From contig JAPPLJ010000005.1 of the NCBI GenBank assembly GCA_028819475.1, positions 1-64,000 on the forward strand: a stretch of 64,000 nt of DNA. The letters run 5' to 3'. The position numbers and the translations under genes are program-made. Position 1 is the first letter of the stretch. Every line of letters begins with the position of its first letter. This DNA comes from Rhodospirillaceae bacterium. Lineage in GTDB: Bacteria; Pseudomonadota; Alphaproteobacteria; Bin65. This document shows, piece by piece, positions 41,975-50,923 of this stretch. The notes beneath the pieces are model-generated. The model was not told the origin of the DNA. It made no database searches and saw only the letters and a list, made by a program, of their open reading frames with translations.

Positions 41975-43315
41975 ATGAGCGAAACCGGCAATCTCGGCGG
42001 GCGGGTCCGCCGCTACGTCAAGGCGGGCCGTGCCGTCGGCGGGCTGGCGGCGCGGGTGGCCGGCGAGCGCTATCTCGGCGTCACGGTCGACCGCGAGCGC
42101 CACGCCGCGGAATTGCGCGCCGCGCTGGGCGGCCTCAAGGGACCGCTGATGAAGGTGGCGCAGCTCCTGTCGACGGTGCCGGACGCGCTGCCGCGTGAAT
42201 ACGCGCGCGAACTGGCGCAGCTGCAGAGCGACGCGCCGGCGATGGGCTGGCCCTTCGTGCGCCGCCGCATGGCGACCGAGCTGGGCCCGGACTGGCGGAG
42301 CCGGTTCGGCAGTTTCGAGCGCAAGGCCGCGGCCGCCGCCTCGCTGGGCCAGGTCCACCGGGCGACCCTGGAGGACGGCACGCCCGTCGCCTGCAAGCTG
42401 CAATATCCGGACATGGCCTCCGTCGTCGCCGCGGACCTGCGGCAGTTGCGGGTGATCTTCGGCCTCTACGCCCGCTACGACAGCGCGATCGACACCGCCA
42501 ATATCCACAAGGAGCTTTCCGCCCGCCTGCTCGAAGAGCTCGACTACGAGCGCGAGGCCGCGCATATGGCGCTCTACCGGCACATGCTGAAGGACGAGGC
42601 GGATATCCGCGTCCCGCCGGTCGTTCCGGACCTGTCGACCCGCCGGCTGCTCACCATGGGCTGGCTCGACGGGCGCAAGCTGACGGCGTTCGAGGACGCG
42701 CCGGTCGAGGCCCGCAACGCGCTGGCGCGCACCATGTTCCGCGCCTGGTATGTGCCCTTTTACGATTTCGGCGTCATCCACGGCGATCCGCATCTGGGGA
42801 ACTATGCGGCGCGGGACGATAACTCGATCAACCTGCTGGACTTCGGCTGCATCCGGGTCTTCTCGCCGCCCTTCGTGAAGGGCGTGATCGACCTCTACAA
42901 CGCGCTGAAGGATGACGACGAGGAGCTGGCGGTCCACGCCTACGAGACCTGGGGCTTCATCGGCCTGGACCGCGAGACCATCGACATCCTGAACATCTGG
43001 GCGCGCTTCCTCTACGAGCCGCTGATGGAGGACAAGGTCCAGTCGATCCAGCAGGACAACAGCGTGCAATACGGCGCGCGGACCGTCGGCAAGGTGCATG
43101 AGGAGCTGAAACGGGTCGGCGGCGTGAAGCCGCCGCGCGAATTCGTGCTGATGGACCGCGCCGCCATCGGCCTCGGCTCGGTGTTCATGCGCCTGCGCGC
43201 CGAGGTGAACTGGCACCGGCTGTTCCACGGCATGATCGACGATTTCGACGTCGACGCGCTCGCCGCACGCCAGGAAGCGGCACTGAAGGCAGCGGGCGTC
43301 CCGGCGGCGGCATGA
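41975..43315 (+). CDS. ABC1/UbiB-family atypical kinase
   Basis: A 446-residue ADCK/UbiB-like protein. The family K-x-G-Q motif reads K-V-A-Q (LMKVAQLLS), the Ala-rich nucleotide loop is AAAAASLGQVH, and the catalytic loop/metal motif are IHGDPHLGNY and NLLDFGCIRV. There is no C-terminal membrane anchor, unlike true UbiB. Members support ubiquinone synthesis or lipid metabolism; the COQ9 gene 1.2 kb away is consistent with this but not adjacent. Confidence 0.88.
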   Translation: MSETGNLGGRVRRYVKAGRAVGGLAARVAGERYLGVTVDRERHAAELRAALGGLKGPLMKVAQLLSTVPDALPREYARELAQLQSDAPAMGWPFVRRRMATELGPDWRSRFGSFERKAAAAASLGQVHRATLEDGTPVACKLQYPDMASVVAADLRQLRVIFGLYARYDSAIDTANIHKELSARLLEELDYEREAAHMALYRHMLKDEADIRVPPVVPDLSTRRLLTMGWLDGRKLTAFEDAPVEARNALARTMFRAWYVPFYDFGVIHGDPHLGNYAARDDNSINLLDFGCIRVFSPPFVKGVIDLYNALKDDDEELAVHAYETWGFIGLDRETIDILNIWARFLYEPLMEDKVQSIQQDNSVQYGARTVGKVHEELKRVGGVKPPREFVLMDRAAIGLGSVFMRLRAEVNWHRLFHGMIDDFDVDALAARQEAALKAAGVPAAA

Positions 43316-43403
43316 CATTGATTTCCCGCCGCCTGGGGCGGGACACTGGCCTAATTTCCTCCCAAACCCGGCAATCGGAACCCTGCGGCGCAGGCCAAAG
43401 CCA

Positions 43404-43615
43404 TAATCCCCCTCCCCTTGGGGGAGGGGGCAGGGGGAGGGGTATGCGGCGGCCCGAGCATTGCCCAAACCGGCATCGTTGCAACGGCGGACGACCCCTC
43501 CCCTAACCCCTCCCCCAAGGGGAGGGGGATTCCGATGGTGCTCTAATCGTTTCGCAGAGCAATCCACTGAGGAGGGGGAAGGAACATGCCGGCCTGTGGC
43601 GCCGAGGGGTATCGA
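43404..43615. repeat. Dispersed intergenic repeat, copy B
   Basis: Two inverted G/C-rich blocks (CCCCCTCCCCTTGGGGGAGG near 43407 and CCCTCCCCCAAGGGGAGGGG near 43507) flank a short core, followed by TTTCGCAGAGCAATCC at 43550-43565. The modules match copies A, C and D. It ends inside the remains of a DUF5615 toxin gene, so it probably inserted there. No other gene is seen in 43316-43542. Confidence 0.6.
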
Positions 43616-43686
43616 CAGTGCCCGAGGCCGGTCAGCTCCTTGTACAACGTCTGCGATGCCGCGCAGACGTCGAGGAGAAATCTCAC
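43543..43686 (-). pseudogene. DUF5615 (PIN-like) toxin truncated by repeat
   Basis: A GTG at 43686 overlaps the DUF433 stop (GTGA). The first 23 codons (VRFLLDVCAASQTLYKELTG) match the N-terminus of DUF5615 toxins with the first catalytic Asp. After the GLGH segment the frame enters the dispersed repeat and stops at codon 48. The catalytic remainder is missing. Confidence 0.75.
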
Positions 43687-43940
43687 GAAGCTTCCCGTAT
43701 GGCGACCCGATCGTGCACATGCTCACCGGCGACCGAGCGGTGGGCGAACAGCAGACAGGCCCGGATATCGTCAGCGTCGAGGTCGGGAAATTCCTGCAGG
43801 ATCGTCTCTGTCGAATCGCCGGCCGCCAGCATGCCGAGGACATGCTCGACCGCGATCCGCATGCCGCGAATGACAGGCTTACCCCCGAAAATTCCGGCGC
43901 ACACGGCGATGCGGCCGAGCAGTTCCGCCTCTTCGGTCAT
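43683..43940 (-). CDS. DUF433 antitoxin-like protein
   Basis: An 85-residue DUF433 protein: FGGKPVIRGMRIAVEHVLGM is the diagnostic GKP-x-I-x-GTR-like segment and the HTH-like LQEFPDLDADDIRACLLF follows. DUF433 proteins pair with DUF5615 PIN-like toxins, and a truncated one overlaps its stop codon. The antitoxin appears intact although the toxin is dead. Confidence 0.8.
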   Translation of the reverse strand: MTEEAELLGRIAVCAGIFGGKPVIRGMRIAVEHVLGMLAAGDSTETILQEFPDLDADDIRACLLFAHRSVAGEHVHDRVAIREAS

Positions 43941-44049
43941 GCTGCATTCCCCCGGTTCCGCGCACTGCCGGCGCGGCGCTCCTGCCGCATCCGCTCAGTC
44001 GGCGGATTGCACGCCGCCTCAAATTCCGGCCGCCGGGGACCCGGAACGG

Positions 44050-44256
44050 TCAGAAGCCTTCGCGCTCCATGCGCTTGCGCGCCAGCTTGCGGGCGCGGCG
44101 CACCGCCTCGGCCTTTTCGCGGGCCTTGCGCTCGGACGGCTTTTCATAGCTCCGGCGCAGCTTCATCTCGCGGAACACGCCCTCGCGCTGCATCTTCTTC
44201 TTCAGCGCCTTCAGGGCCTGATCGACATTGTTGTCTCGGACTACGACCTGAACGAT
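44050..44256 (-). CDS. rpsU: 30S ribosomal protein S21, ATC (non-canonical) start
   Basis: Translation gives a 68-residue S21: [20 protein letters not shown] and [20 protein letters not shown] are diagnostic. No ATG, GTG or TTG lies at the start. The codon aligned with the family's initiator Met is ATC (44256-44254), 9 nt after an AAGGAG Shine-Dalgarno; a CTG two codons upstream is too close (3 nt) to it. S21 helps the 30S subunit initiate on mRNA. Divergent from COQ9. Confidence 0.88.
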   Translation of the reverse strand: MVQVVVRDNNVDQALKALKKKMQREGVFREMKLRRSYEKPSERKAREKAEAVRRARKLARKRMEREGF

Positions 44257-44468
44257 GGCCAGGGTCTCCTTCGGTCTCGTTTCCGGCGGTTGGGTTCGGA
44301 CTCCGCGTATACAAAGAGGCGCCCGCCTGCCGGCCGGGACGCCCGTGCAATCGGAGGCTATCTATCACAAAGCGCCACAAAAGCAAAATACGGTGACAAT
44401 TTGACTGGCGGTTCCTAGGTTACCGGGACGGGGACTATCGAGGCAGGCGCGGCAGGAAACCCGGCCGG

Positions 44469-45149
44469 ATGAACGACGAAACGAAGGAAAGGGAGCGGTT
44501 CGAGGCGAAGCGCCGGGCCTTGCTCGACGCGCTGCTTGAACACGTTCCGTTCGACGGCTGGACGGGCACGGCGATGGCGGCGGCGGCGGAACAGGCCGGA
44601 CTCGATGCCGAATTCCCCCATCGCGCCTTCCCGCGCGGCGCCATCGACGCGATCGAGTATTTCAATCGCGTTGCCGACGAAAACATGGCCGCCGCGCTGG
44701 CGGAGGAAGATCTCGAAGCCATGCGGGTGCGCGACCGGATCGCCCGCGCGGTCCGCCTCCGGCTCGAACAGAATGCCGGCCATCGCGACGCGGTGCGCCG
44801 GGGGCTCACGGTCCTGTCCTTCCCGCCCAACGGGCCGGCCGGGATGCGCATTCTCTACCGGACGGTCGACACGATCTGGCGCGCCGCCGGTGACACGGCG
44901 ACGGACTTCAATTTCTACACCAAGCGGGGCCTGCTCGCCGGCGTCTACGGCGCCACCGTCGTCCACTGGCTGAACGACAACTCCGAGGACAGTGCGCGGA
45001 CCTGGCGCTTCCTGGAGCGGCGCATCGACGAGACGATGCAGATTCCGAAGGCCACGCAGCGCCTGCGGGAAACGCTCGAGCGCCTGCCAGATCCCTTGGG
45101 CCTGCGCAATTTCCTGAAACCGGGGCAGGCGGGCGACTTCCGGCGCTAG
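44469..45149 (+). CDS. COQ9-family ubiquinone biosynthesis protein
   Basis: A 226-residue helical protein with a TetR-like fold. The C-terminal signature is clear: TDFNFYTKRGLLAGVYGATV followed by WLNDNSEDSARTWRFLERRI. COQ9 binds lipid and presents ubiquinone intermediates to COQ7-type hydroxylases. The family is restricted to alphaproteobacteria and mitochondria, which supports the taxonomic call. It faces the UGA-containing gene with a 34-nt gap. Confidence 0.92.
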   Translation: MNDETKERERFEAKRRALLDALLEHVPFDGWTGTAMAAAAEQAGLDAEFPHRAFPRGAIDAIEYFNRVADENMAAALAEEDLEAMRVRDRIARAVRLRLEQNAGHRDAVRRGLTVLSFPPNGPAGMRILYRTVDTIWRAAGDTATDFNFYTKRGLLAGVYGATVVHWLNDNSEDSARTWRFLERRIDETMQIPKATQRLRETLERLPDPLGLRNFLKPGQAGDFRR

Positions 45150-45183
45150 GGCCGGTCTTTCCCGGCAAGGGTTTCACCGACCC

Positions 45184-46896
45184 TTATTGCAACTTCGCCG
45201 GCAGACGGATGCGTTTGCTGGTCGGGAAACCGTGCATGCCGTTGCTGGCGAAAGCGCAGGCATTGGCGCGCAGCGGGTCGCCGCTCAGTACCAGAAGGAT
45301 ATGTTCCGGCTTCTCGACGATCGGCACCAGCCGTTCGGGATCGTCGCTTTCGCCGTAGAGGGCCGCCGCCCTGCCGGCTTCGACCAATTGGTTCAGGCTC
45401 CGGTTTCCCGGCACCATGTTGGACCAGGCGCCGATATAGGCTTCCAGCTTGCGCGCCGGCAGACGCGCATGGTCGAACAGCAGGCCGCGCAGCCGTTCCT
45501 TCGTCGTGCCGCTGCGCGCCAGCGTTTTCGCCACCATCGGGCTCAGGACCAGCAGCGGCCGATAGAGGCCGCGGGAAAAGCCGACGGTGAAGACGAGTTC
45601 CCAGCCCGATTGGCGGACCAGGCCGTCCGCCAGGTAGCGGGCGATCGTGTCCGGGTCGTTGCCGTAGATCGAGCCGATCACGTTGCTGCCGGTGAACCGG
45701 CCGACCGTGACGAGATTCGCATCGGGTTCGAAGCCGGCGTCGGCGCTGAACGACGGCCAGCCGAGCTCGCGTGCCGCCGTGCCGTTCTCGGCGAGGACGA
45801 CGCGCCAGGTGTTGCCGAAGGTGCTCTTGTCCGTAGCGCCCGGCAGGCAGCGTGCGACGTTGCGCAGGAAAAGGCGAAGGAACCTGCCGACGCTGGTGTT
45901 CGCCCGGTAACCGTCGCGCAGCGAAGCCTCGGCGCAATTGAACTGCAGCCGGTCGACGACCGGGCCGCTCAGGATTATCAGCGCGTCCCCGCCGGTGGTA
46001 TCCCCGCTGTGCTCGACGCCATAGCCCGGATCGGCGAGCGCTTCGGCAATGGCGATCAGCACCGGCATATGCTCCGGCAGGCAATTCGCCATCACGCCGT
46101 TGATCGCCACGTTCCGGACTGTCGCTGCGGAGCCCGACGGCTTCAGAGCGCCGATAATGCGGTCGGGATCGTCGTCGGTGTGCGCCAGGAACGCCGCCAC
46201 GCGCCCGGCCGTCGGCGGCACCACCGGCAGGCCGTCGCTCCAGCGGCGTTCGTAGAACACCGTGTTGACGTCATCGAACGAGCCGCGCGCGACGACGGTA
46301 TCGCTGGTGAGTCCGGACGCCGCGGAATCCGCTTCCACCGGCGTGGTGAGACAGTCGATCACGGCGTTCGCCGTCACAGCCCTCAGGTTCTGCTGCAGTT
46401 CGTCGAGGTCCTGCCCGTCGACATGGCCGACGATACGGGCGACCGGCAGCCCGGCAACACCGAGCCCCGGCGCAATGCCGGCGGCCTGGCCGACGAAGCC
46501 GTCGCAGACCAGCGAGGCGGTGGGAATTCCGGTTTTCTCGACGATGGCGCTGGCCCGCATCACGGCGGGCGTGCACGCCCCTCAGCCGCCGACGCCGGAG
46601 ACGACCGCGTCGATTTCCAGTTCCTTCAGCCGCTGCGGCAGCGCGGCGAGCGTCTCGTGCTCGTCGCCGGCAAAGGTCGGGCCGAAGGCGTCGTAACCGA
46701 CGAATTCCACATCGTCGTAGGCCTCGGCGAGGGCCCGTTCCAGGACCGGGAAGATTTCATCGCCCCGGAACACATAGTCCCACAGGAACCCGATACGCCT
46801 GCCGTTGAGATCCGCCGGCCGCGGCGCCGGGGATATGGCCGGAACCGCATTGACGCCGCCGGGCCAGAGGGCTTCGAATTCTTCGGCCGCAGTCAT
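45184..46896 (-). CDS. UGSC-family protein with in-frame UGA, probable selenoprotein
   Basis: Read through the TGA at 46584-46582 this gives a 570-residue protein with Sec at position 105: ...DAVVSGVGG-U-GACTPAVMRAS.... The motif U-G-A-C corresponds to the U-G-S-C (or C-G-S-C) motif of the UGSC family, and the following GIPTASLVCDGFVGQAAG helix fits the same domain. Residues ~190-570 form a second domain (RRWSDGLPVVPPTAGRVAAF, DTTGGDALIILSGPVVDRLQ) with no assigned reaction. The start at 46896 has an AAGGGGA Shine-Dalgarno. A SECIS-like hairpin follows the UGA. It lies 130 nt downstream of proW on the same strand. A redox role through Sec-Cys is likely; the alternative is a pseudogene split by a nonsense mutation. 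Confidence 0.78.
46553..46570 (-). promoter_or_regulatory. Candidate bacterial SECIS hairpin
   Basis: In the transcript, a 6-bp stem GCCCGC / GCGGGC encloses a 6-nt loop CGUGAU. The loop begins 17 nt after the UGA and has G as its second base. This fits what is recalled of the bacterial SECIS pattern (loop 3-14 nt, G in the first two positions, about 16-37 nt from UGA). A competing palindrome GGGCGTGCACGCCC overlaps the left arm. Confidence 0.6.
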
Positions 46897-47026
46897 GGCA
46901 TTTCCCCTTCCGGTCATGGCGCCGGCACGCCGGGAGGTCCGGCCCGCCGCCCGCAACAGCCTCGCGGTCCGATTATCGCCGGGCGGCCTTCCGCTTTCCA
47001 GTGCCAAGCGCGCCCGCAGGCCGTCC

Positions 47027-48550
47027 TCAGGTCTTCGCCCCCGCCACGATGCGGTCGAGGATGAGGGCGCAGAACAGGATGGCGAAGCCGGCCAGGATGC
47101 CCTGCCCGACCGACGCATATTGCAGCGCTTCCAGCACGTCCTCGCCCAGGCCCTTGGCGCCGATCAGCGAGGCAACGACCACCATGGCGAGGCTCAGCAT
47201 GATCGTCTGGTTGATGCCGGCGATGATCGACGGCTTGGCGAGCGGCAGGTCGACCTTGGTCAGCAGGTAGAATTTCGAGGCGCCGTAGGCGATCGCCGCT
47301 TCGCGCACGGATTCGGGCACGCCGCGCAGGCCCAGCACCGTGAGCCGGACCACCGGTGTGCCGCCGAAGATCATGGTCGTGACGACGGCGGCGGGCTTGC
47401 CGGTGCCGAAGAAGGCGATCACCGGGATCATGAACACGAAGGCCGGCATGGTCTGCATGAAATCCATGATCGGCCGGATCGCCGAATAGACCCGCGGCCG
47501 GCGGGCGCAATAGACGCCGAGCGGGATGCCGATGGCGATGGAGATGCAGGCCGCCGTGCCGAGCAGCGCCAGGGTGGTCATCGCTTTGTCCCAGAAGCCC
47601 AGCACGCCCATATAGGCGAGGAAGGCGCCGGACCAGACCGCGGCGCGCAGGCCGGCGGACAGGCCCGTCAACAGGATGATGAAGCTGGCGACGACGATCC
47701 ATGGCGTTTCGACGAAGACGACTTCGAGGAAATCGAGGATCACCCGGATGCCGTAGGAGATGGAGCCGAAGAAGGCGCTGCCGCCGGTCGTGACCGCCTC
47801 GAAAAAGGCCTTTACCCCTTCGCTCGATTCGCTGTGGAAGATGTCGTCGGTCGGAAAACCGGCGAGGATCCCGAACTCGCCGGGGAAGGCGTAGTGCAGA
47901 ATCGAGGCCGCCACGATGACGAGGCAGAAGACGATGCTGAGCAGCGTGCGGCGCAGCGTGACGCCGCTGGCGACCTTCCGGTTCGACAGCCATTCGGAAA
48001 AACGCTTCTCCAGCGCCCGGTTGGCCCAGAAACCCTCGGCCGCCTTGAACAGCAGGAGCATGGCGACGCCTGAAAGCGCGACCCAGATGGCCCCCTGTTC
48101 GATTTCCACCGCTTCCTGCCGGATGCCGCCGATGGCCGCTTCCAGCGATTTGACGGTCCGTTCGAACACGTCGACATTGTCGGCGTTGGCGGCACGGGCC
48201 GCTTCGAGCTGTTTCTTGCGCAAGGCGAGCGTCGCCTCGATCTGCGCAACCCGGGCGTAGGCGTCGGTCGCCAGGTTGCCGAACAGGCCGCGCGCCATCT
48301 GGATGAAGGCGAAGGTCTCGACCAGCAGGAACGGCAGGGCTGCGTTCCACAGGCCGCGCGCGCCGTACCAGACCGGGCCGAGCAGCGCCGCCCAGGGATG
48401 GAAGATCCAGACGAATTTGGACGAGCCGCCGATCCGCTCGAAGGTCCGGCGGTAATACGCGCCGTCCGTCCCGGTGAACTCGTCGACGAGCGGGCCGATC
48501 TGATCCGTCTGACCGGCAGCCGGCACGGCTGATTCGGGCACGCCGGTCAT
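47027..48550 (-). CDS. proW: Glycine betaine/quaternary amine ABC permease, long form
   Basis: A 507-residue permease. The last ~280 residues are a standard ProW domain (FMQTMPAFVFMIPVIAFFGT and the EAA loop GVPESVREAAIAYGASKFYL). The N-terminal ~220 residues are an unusual extension: a DUF2628-like region (FVWIFHPWAALLGPVWYGAR), a predicted coiled coil (about 90-135) and an extra helix. Its ATG overlaps the proV stop (ATGA). Confidence 0.9.
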   Translation of the reverse strand: MTGVPESAVPAAGQTDQIGPLVDEFTGTDGAYYRRTFERIGGSSKFVWIFHPWAALLGPVWYGARGLWNAALPFLLVETFAFIQMARGLFGNLATDAYARVAQIEATLALRKKQLEAARAANADNVDVFERTVKSLEAAIGGIRQEAVEIEQGAIWVALSGVAMLLLFKAAEGFWANRALEKRFSEWLSNRKVASGVTLRRTLLSIVFCLVIVAASILHYAFPGEFGILAGFPTDDIFHSESSEGVKAFFEAVTTGGSAFFGSISYGIRVILDFLEVVFVETPWIVVASFIILLTGLSAGLRAAVWSGAFLAYMGVLGFWDKAMTTLALLGTAACISIAIGIPLGVYCARRPRVYSAIRPIMDFMQTMPAFVFMIPVIAFFGTGKPAAVVTTMIFGGTPVVRLTVLGLRGVPESVREAAIAYGASKFYLLTKVDLPLAKPSIIAGINQTIMLSLAMVVVASLIGAKGLGEDVLEALQYASVGQGILAGFAILFCALILDRIVAGAKT

Positions 48551-49644
48551 GAGGTTTCCGTCCCTTCCACCACGGCGCGCAGCAGGTCGGCGCGCGTGAT
48601 CGCCCCGATATCCTGCCCGCTGTCGCCGGTGACAAGAACCGGTGCATCGTCTTCGATCGCGGCCTCGATCAGGACGCTCAGATTTTCGTCGTGCCGGAAG
48701 CGCCGCGCTTCGGCCGGGACCGGCCCGTGTTCCGCTTCGTGCGCGTCGAGCGGCTTCATCACGGCATGGGCGCGCACCACTTTAAGGCGCGAAATTCCGG
48801 CGACGAAATCGGCGACATAATCGTCCTCCGGGTGCATCACGATCTCTTCCGGCCGGCCGGTCTGGACGACCCGGCCGTCGCGCATGATCGCGATCCGGTC
48901 GCCGATGCGGACAGCTTCGTCGAGGTCGTGGGTGATGAACACCGTCGTCTTTTCCATGACGCCGGCCAGCTTGATGAACTCGTCCTGCAATTGCCGCCGG
49001 ATCAGCGGGTCGAGCGCACTGAACGGCTCGTCCATCAGCAGGATCTCGGGATCTGCGGCCAGCGCCCGCGCCAGGCCGACGCGCTGCTGCATGCCGCCGG
49101 ACAGCTCGTGGGCAAATTTGTGGCCCCAGCCGCCGAGCTCGACCATCTGAAGGGCGCGCTGGGCGACTTCCGTGCGTTCGTTCTTGCTGGCGCCGCGGAT
49201 TTCCAGCGGCAGGGATATATTGTCCAGAACCGAGCGGTGCGGCATCAGGGCGAAGTTCTGGAACACCATGGAAATGTGTTCGTTGCGGTAGCGCCGCAGG
49301 GCCTGGTCCTGCATCGAGAGGATATCCTCGCCGTTGACCAGGATGCGGCCGGCGGTCGGCTCGAGCAGCCGGTTGATATGGCGGACGAGCGTGGACTTGC
49401 CGCTGCCGGACAGGCCCATGACGCAGAAGATCTCGCCGCGCGGGACCGACAGGGTGACGTCGGCGACCCCGACGACGCAGTCGAACCGTTCCAGCACCTC
49501 GGCTTTCGAGATTCCTTCGGCCTGCACGGCGTCGAGCGCCTCGCCGGCCCGGGCGCCGAAAATCTTCCAGACGCCCTCGATCTCGATGGCGCTGTCCGTC
49601 CGGTCCAAACCGGTTGCGGCACTGGCGGTCGGAATGGCCCTCAT
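48547..49644 (-). CDS. proV: Glycine betaine/proline ABC transporter ATPase
   Basis: A 365-residue ATPase. Walker A GLSGSGKST, signature LSGGMQQRVGLARAL and Walker B ILLMDEPFSALDPL are intact. The ProV-specific KAEVLERFDCVVGVADV segment precedes the P-loop, and C-terminal CBS-like sequence (about 280-365) may sense ionic strength. The start MRAIPTASAATGLDR is the one copied in the duplication scar at 51049. Confidence 0.94.
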   Translation of the reverse strand: MRAIPTASAATGLDRTDSAIEIEGVWKIFGARAGEALDAVQAEGISKAEVLERFDCVVGVADVTLSVPRGEIFCVMGLSGSGKSTLVRHINRLLEPTAGRILVNGEDILSMQDQALRRYRNEHISMVFQNFALMPHRSVLDNISLPLEIRGASKNERTEVAQRALQMVELGGWGHKFAHELSGGMQQRVGLARALAADPEILLMDEPFSALDPLIRRQLQDEFIKLAGVMEKTTVFITHDLDEAVRIGDRIAIMRDGRVVQTGRPEEIVMHPEDDYVADFVAGISRLKVVRAHAVMKPLDAHEAEHGPVPAEARRFRHDENLSVLIEAAIEDDAPVLVTGDSGQDIGAITRADLLRAVVEGTETS

Positions 49645-49744
49645 GGATCGGCTACAGACTGAAAGAAAGCGCCACAAGAAAGCGCCACCGGGGCCGGGGC
49701 CCCGATGGCTGCTCTTTTTCCCCAAATGGAGACCGGCCGCAAGC

Positions 49745-50701
49745 CTAGAGACCGAGCCAGCCGTCCACCCGCTTGCCGTTCTTCGCGACCCATTCCCTGG
49801 CCACTTCTTCCGGCTTCCGCCGCTTGGCCGCGATCTGGAAAACCAGATTGCTCACCGTATCGGAATCCAGCTTCATGTTGCGCAGGAAGGCGGCGATGGT
49901 CGGCGAACGCTTTTCGAGCGATTTCGACCAGGCGACCTGGACCGCCTTCAGCGCGTCTTCGGTCATCACCTTGGACTTCTTCTTCCAGTCCGCGCTCTGC
50001 TTCGGCTGGACCATGATGTACTTCTTCGGATCGAACTTCGGCTCTTCCAGACGCACGATATCGTACATGTTCCAGATGGCGTGGGGCGAATAGCAGTAGA
50101 AAGCGTAGCCCTGCTTTTTCTTGATGCTGTCGCCGACGCGCGCCGTCATCACGCTCTGCTCGGCGCGGATCGGCTCGATGAACGCCATCAGACCGTAGTC
50201 GCGCACCTTGATCTCGTTGACGTTGGCCGAGGCCCAGCCCGGCGCGCCGATCCAGATCTCGCCCTTGCCGTTGCCGTCGCTGTCCATCGCCTTGGCGACA
50301 TCCGGACGGGTCAGGTCGAAGATCGAGGTCACCTTGTGCTTCTTCGAGAAATCCTTCGAAACGCAGAAGCCCTGGCGGCCGACATAGGGGTTCTTGCTCA
50401 GAACGACCGTCTTCTTCTTCTTGACGTATTCGTTGGTGAAGGTTTCCTGGTTCGGCAGCCAGACGTCCGGATGAATGTCGATCTCGCCCTTGCCGCGGTC
50501 CATGCCGGCGAAGATGCTGGCGTTGGTGCCGGGCACCATGTCCGTCGTGCCGCCCATCTTGGTCTCGACGACGACCTTGATCAGGTTGGCGATCGCCTTG
50601 GCGCCGACCCAGTTCGGTACGCCGATATTGACCGATTCGGCCTGCGCAGGCGCCGCGACGGCCACGATGGCGGCGGCAAGCAGGGTTGCTCTGAATTTCA
50701 T
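49745..50701 (-). CDS. proX: Glycine betaine-type substrate-binding protein, copy 1
   Basis: A 318-residue periplasmic protein with a signal peptide ending APAQA, then an OpuAC-type binding domain (VNIGVPNWVGAKAIANLIKV, EIDIHPDVWLPNQETF, IWIGAPGWASANVNEIKVRD). Aromatic residues in these strands would cage a quaternary amine. It is a paralogue, at about 75% identity by eye, of the copy at 51145-52101 and lies 100 nt upstream of proV. Confidence 0.93.
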   Translation of the reverse strand: MKFRATLLAAAIVAVAAPAQAESVNIGVPNWVGAKAIANLIKVVVETKMGGTTDMVPGTNASIFAGMDRGKGEIDIHPDVWLPNQETFTNEYVKKKKTVVLSKNPYVGRQGFCVSKDFSKKHKVTSIFDLTRPDVAKAMDSDGNGKGEIWIGAPGWASANVNEIKVRDYGLMAFIEPIRAEQSVMTARVGDSIKKKQGYAFYCYSPHAIWNMYDIVRLEEPKFDPKKYIMVQPKQSADWKKKSKVMTEDALKAVQVAWSKSLEKRSPTIAAFLRNMKLDSDTVSNLVFQIAAKRRKPEEVAREWVAKNGKRVDGWLGL

Positions 50702-50923
50702 CGATTCCTCCGACTTTGATGGTCGGGCCCCGGCTCATGCCGGATCGTCCCGATCTGAACGCAGGACGGACATCCCTCTGTGCCCGTCTGCAAGCGCTTT
50801 CCATAGACCGGCGCCTCTTCCGGCGACAAGCGATTCCCGGCCGAATTCCCGGCGGACCGGCCGGATTTTACGTCGCATCGAAGGGGCGCGGGGCGCGCTG
50901 ACCACGGTGGTGCCGGCCCTGTA

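Noticed and set aside
45184..46563. Treating the downstream half as an independent gene starting at GTG 46563
   Set aside because: That start would cut through the conserved U-G-A-C-T-P-A-V segment, has no Shine-Dalgarno, and leaves the upstream half ending in mid-domain.
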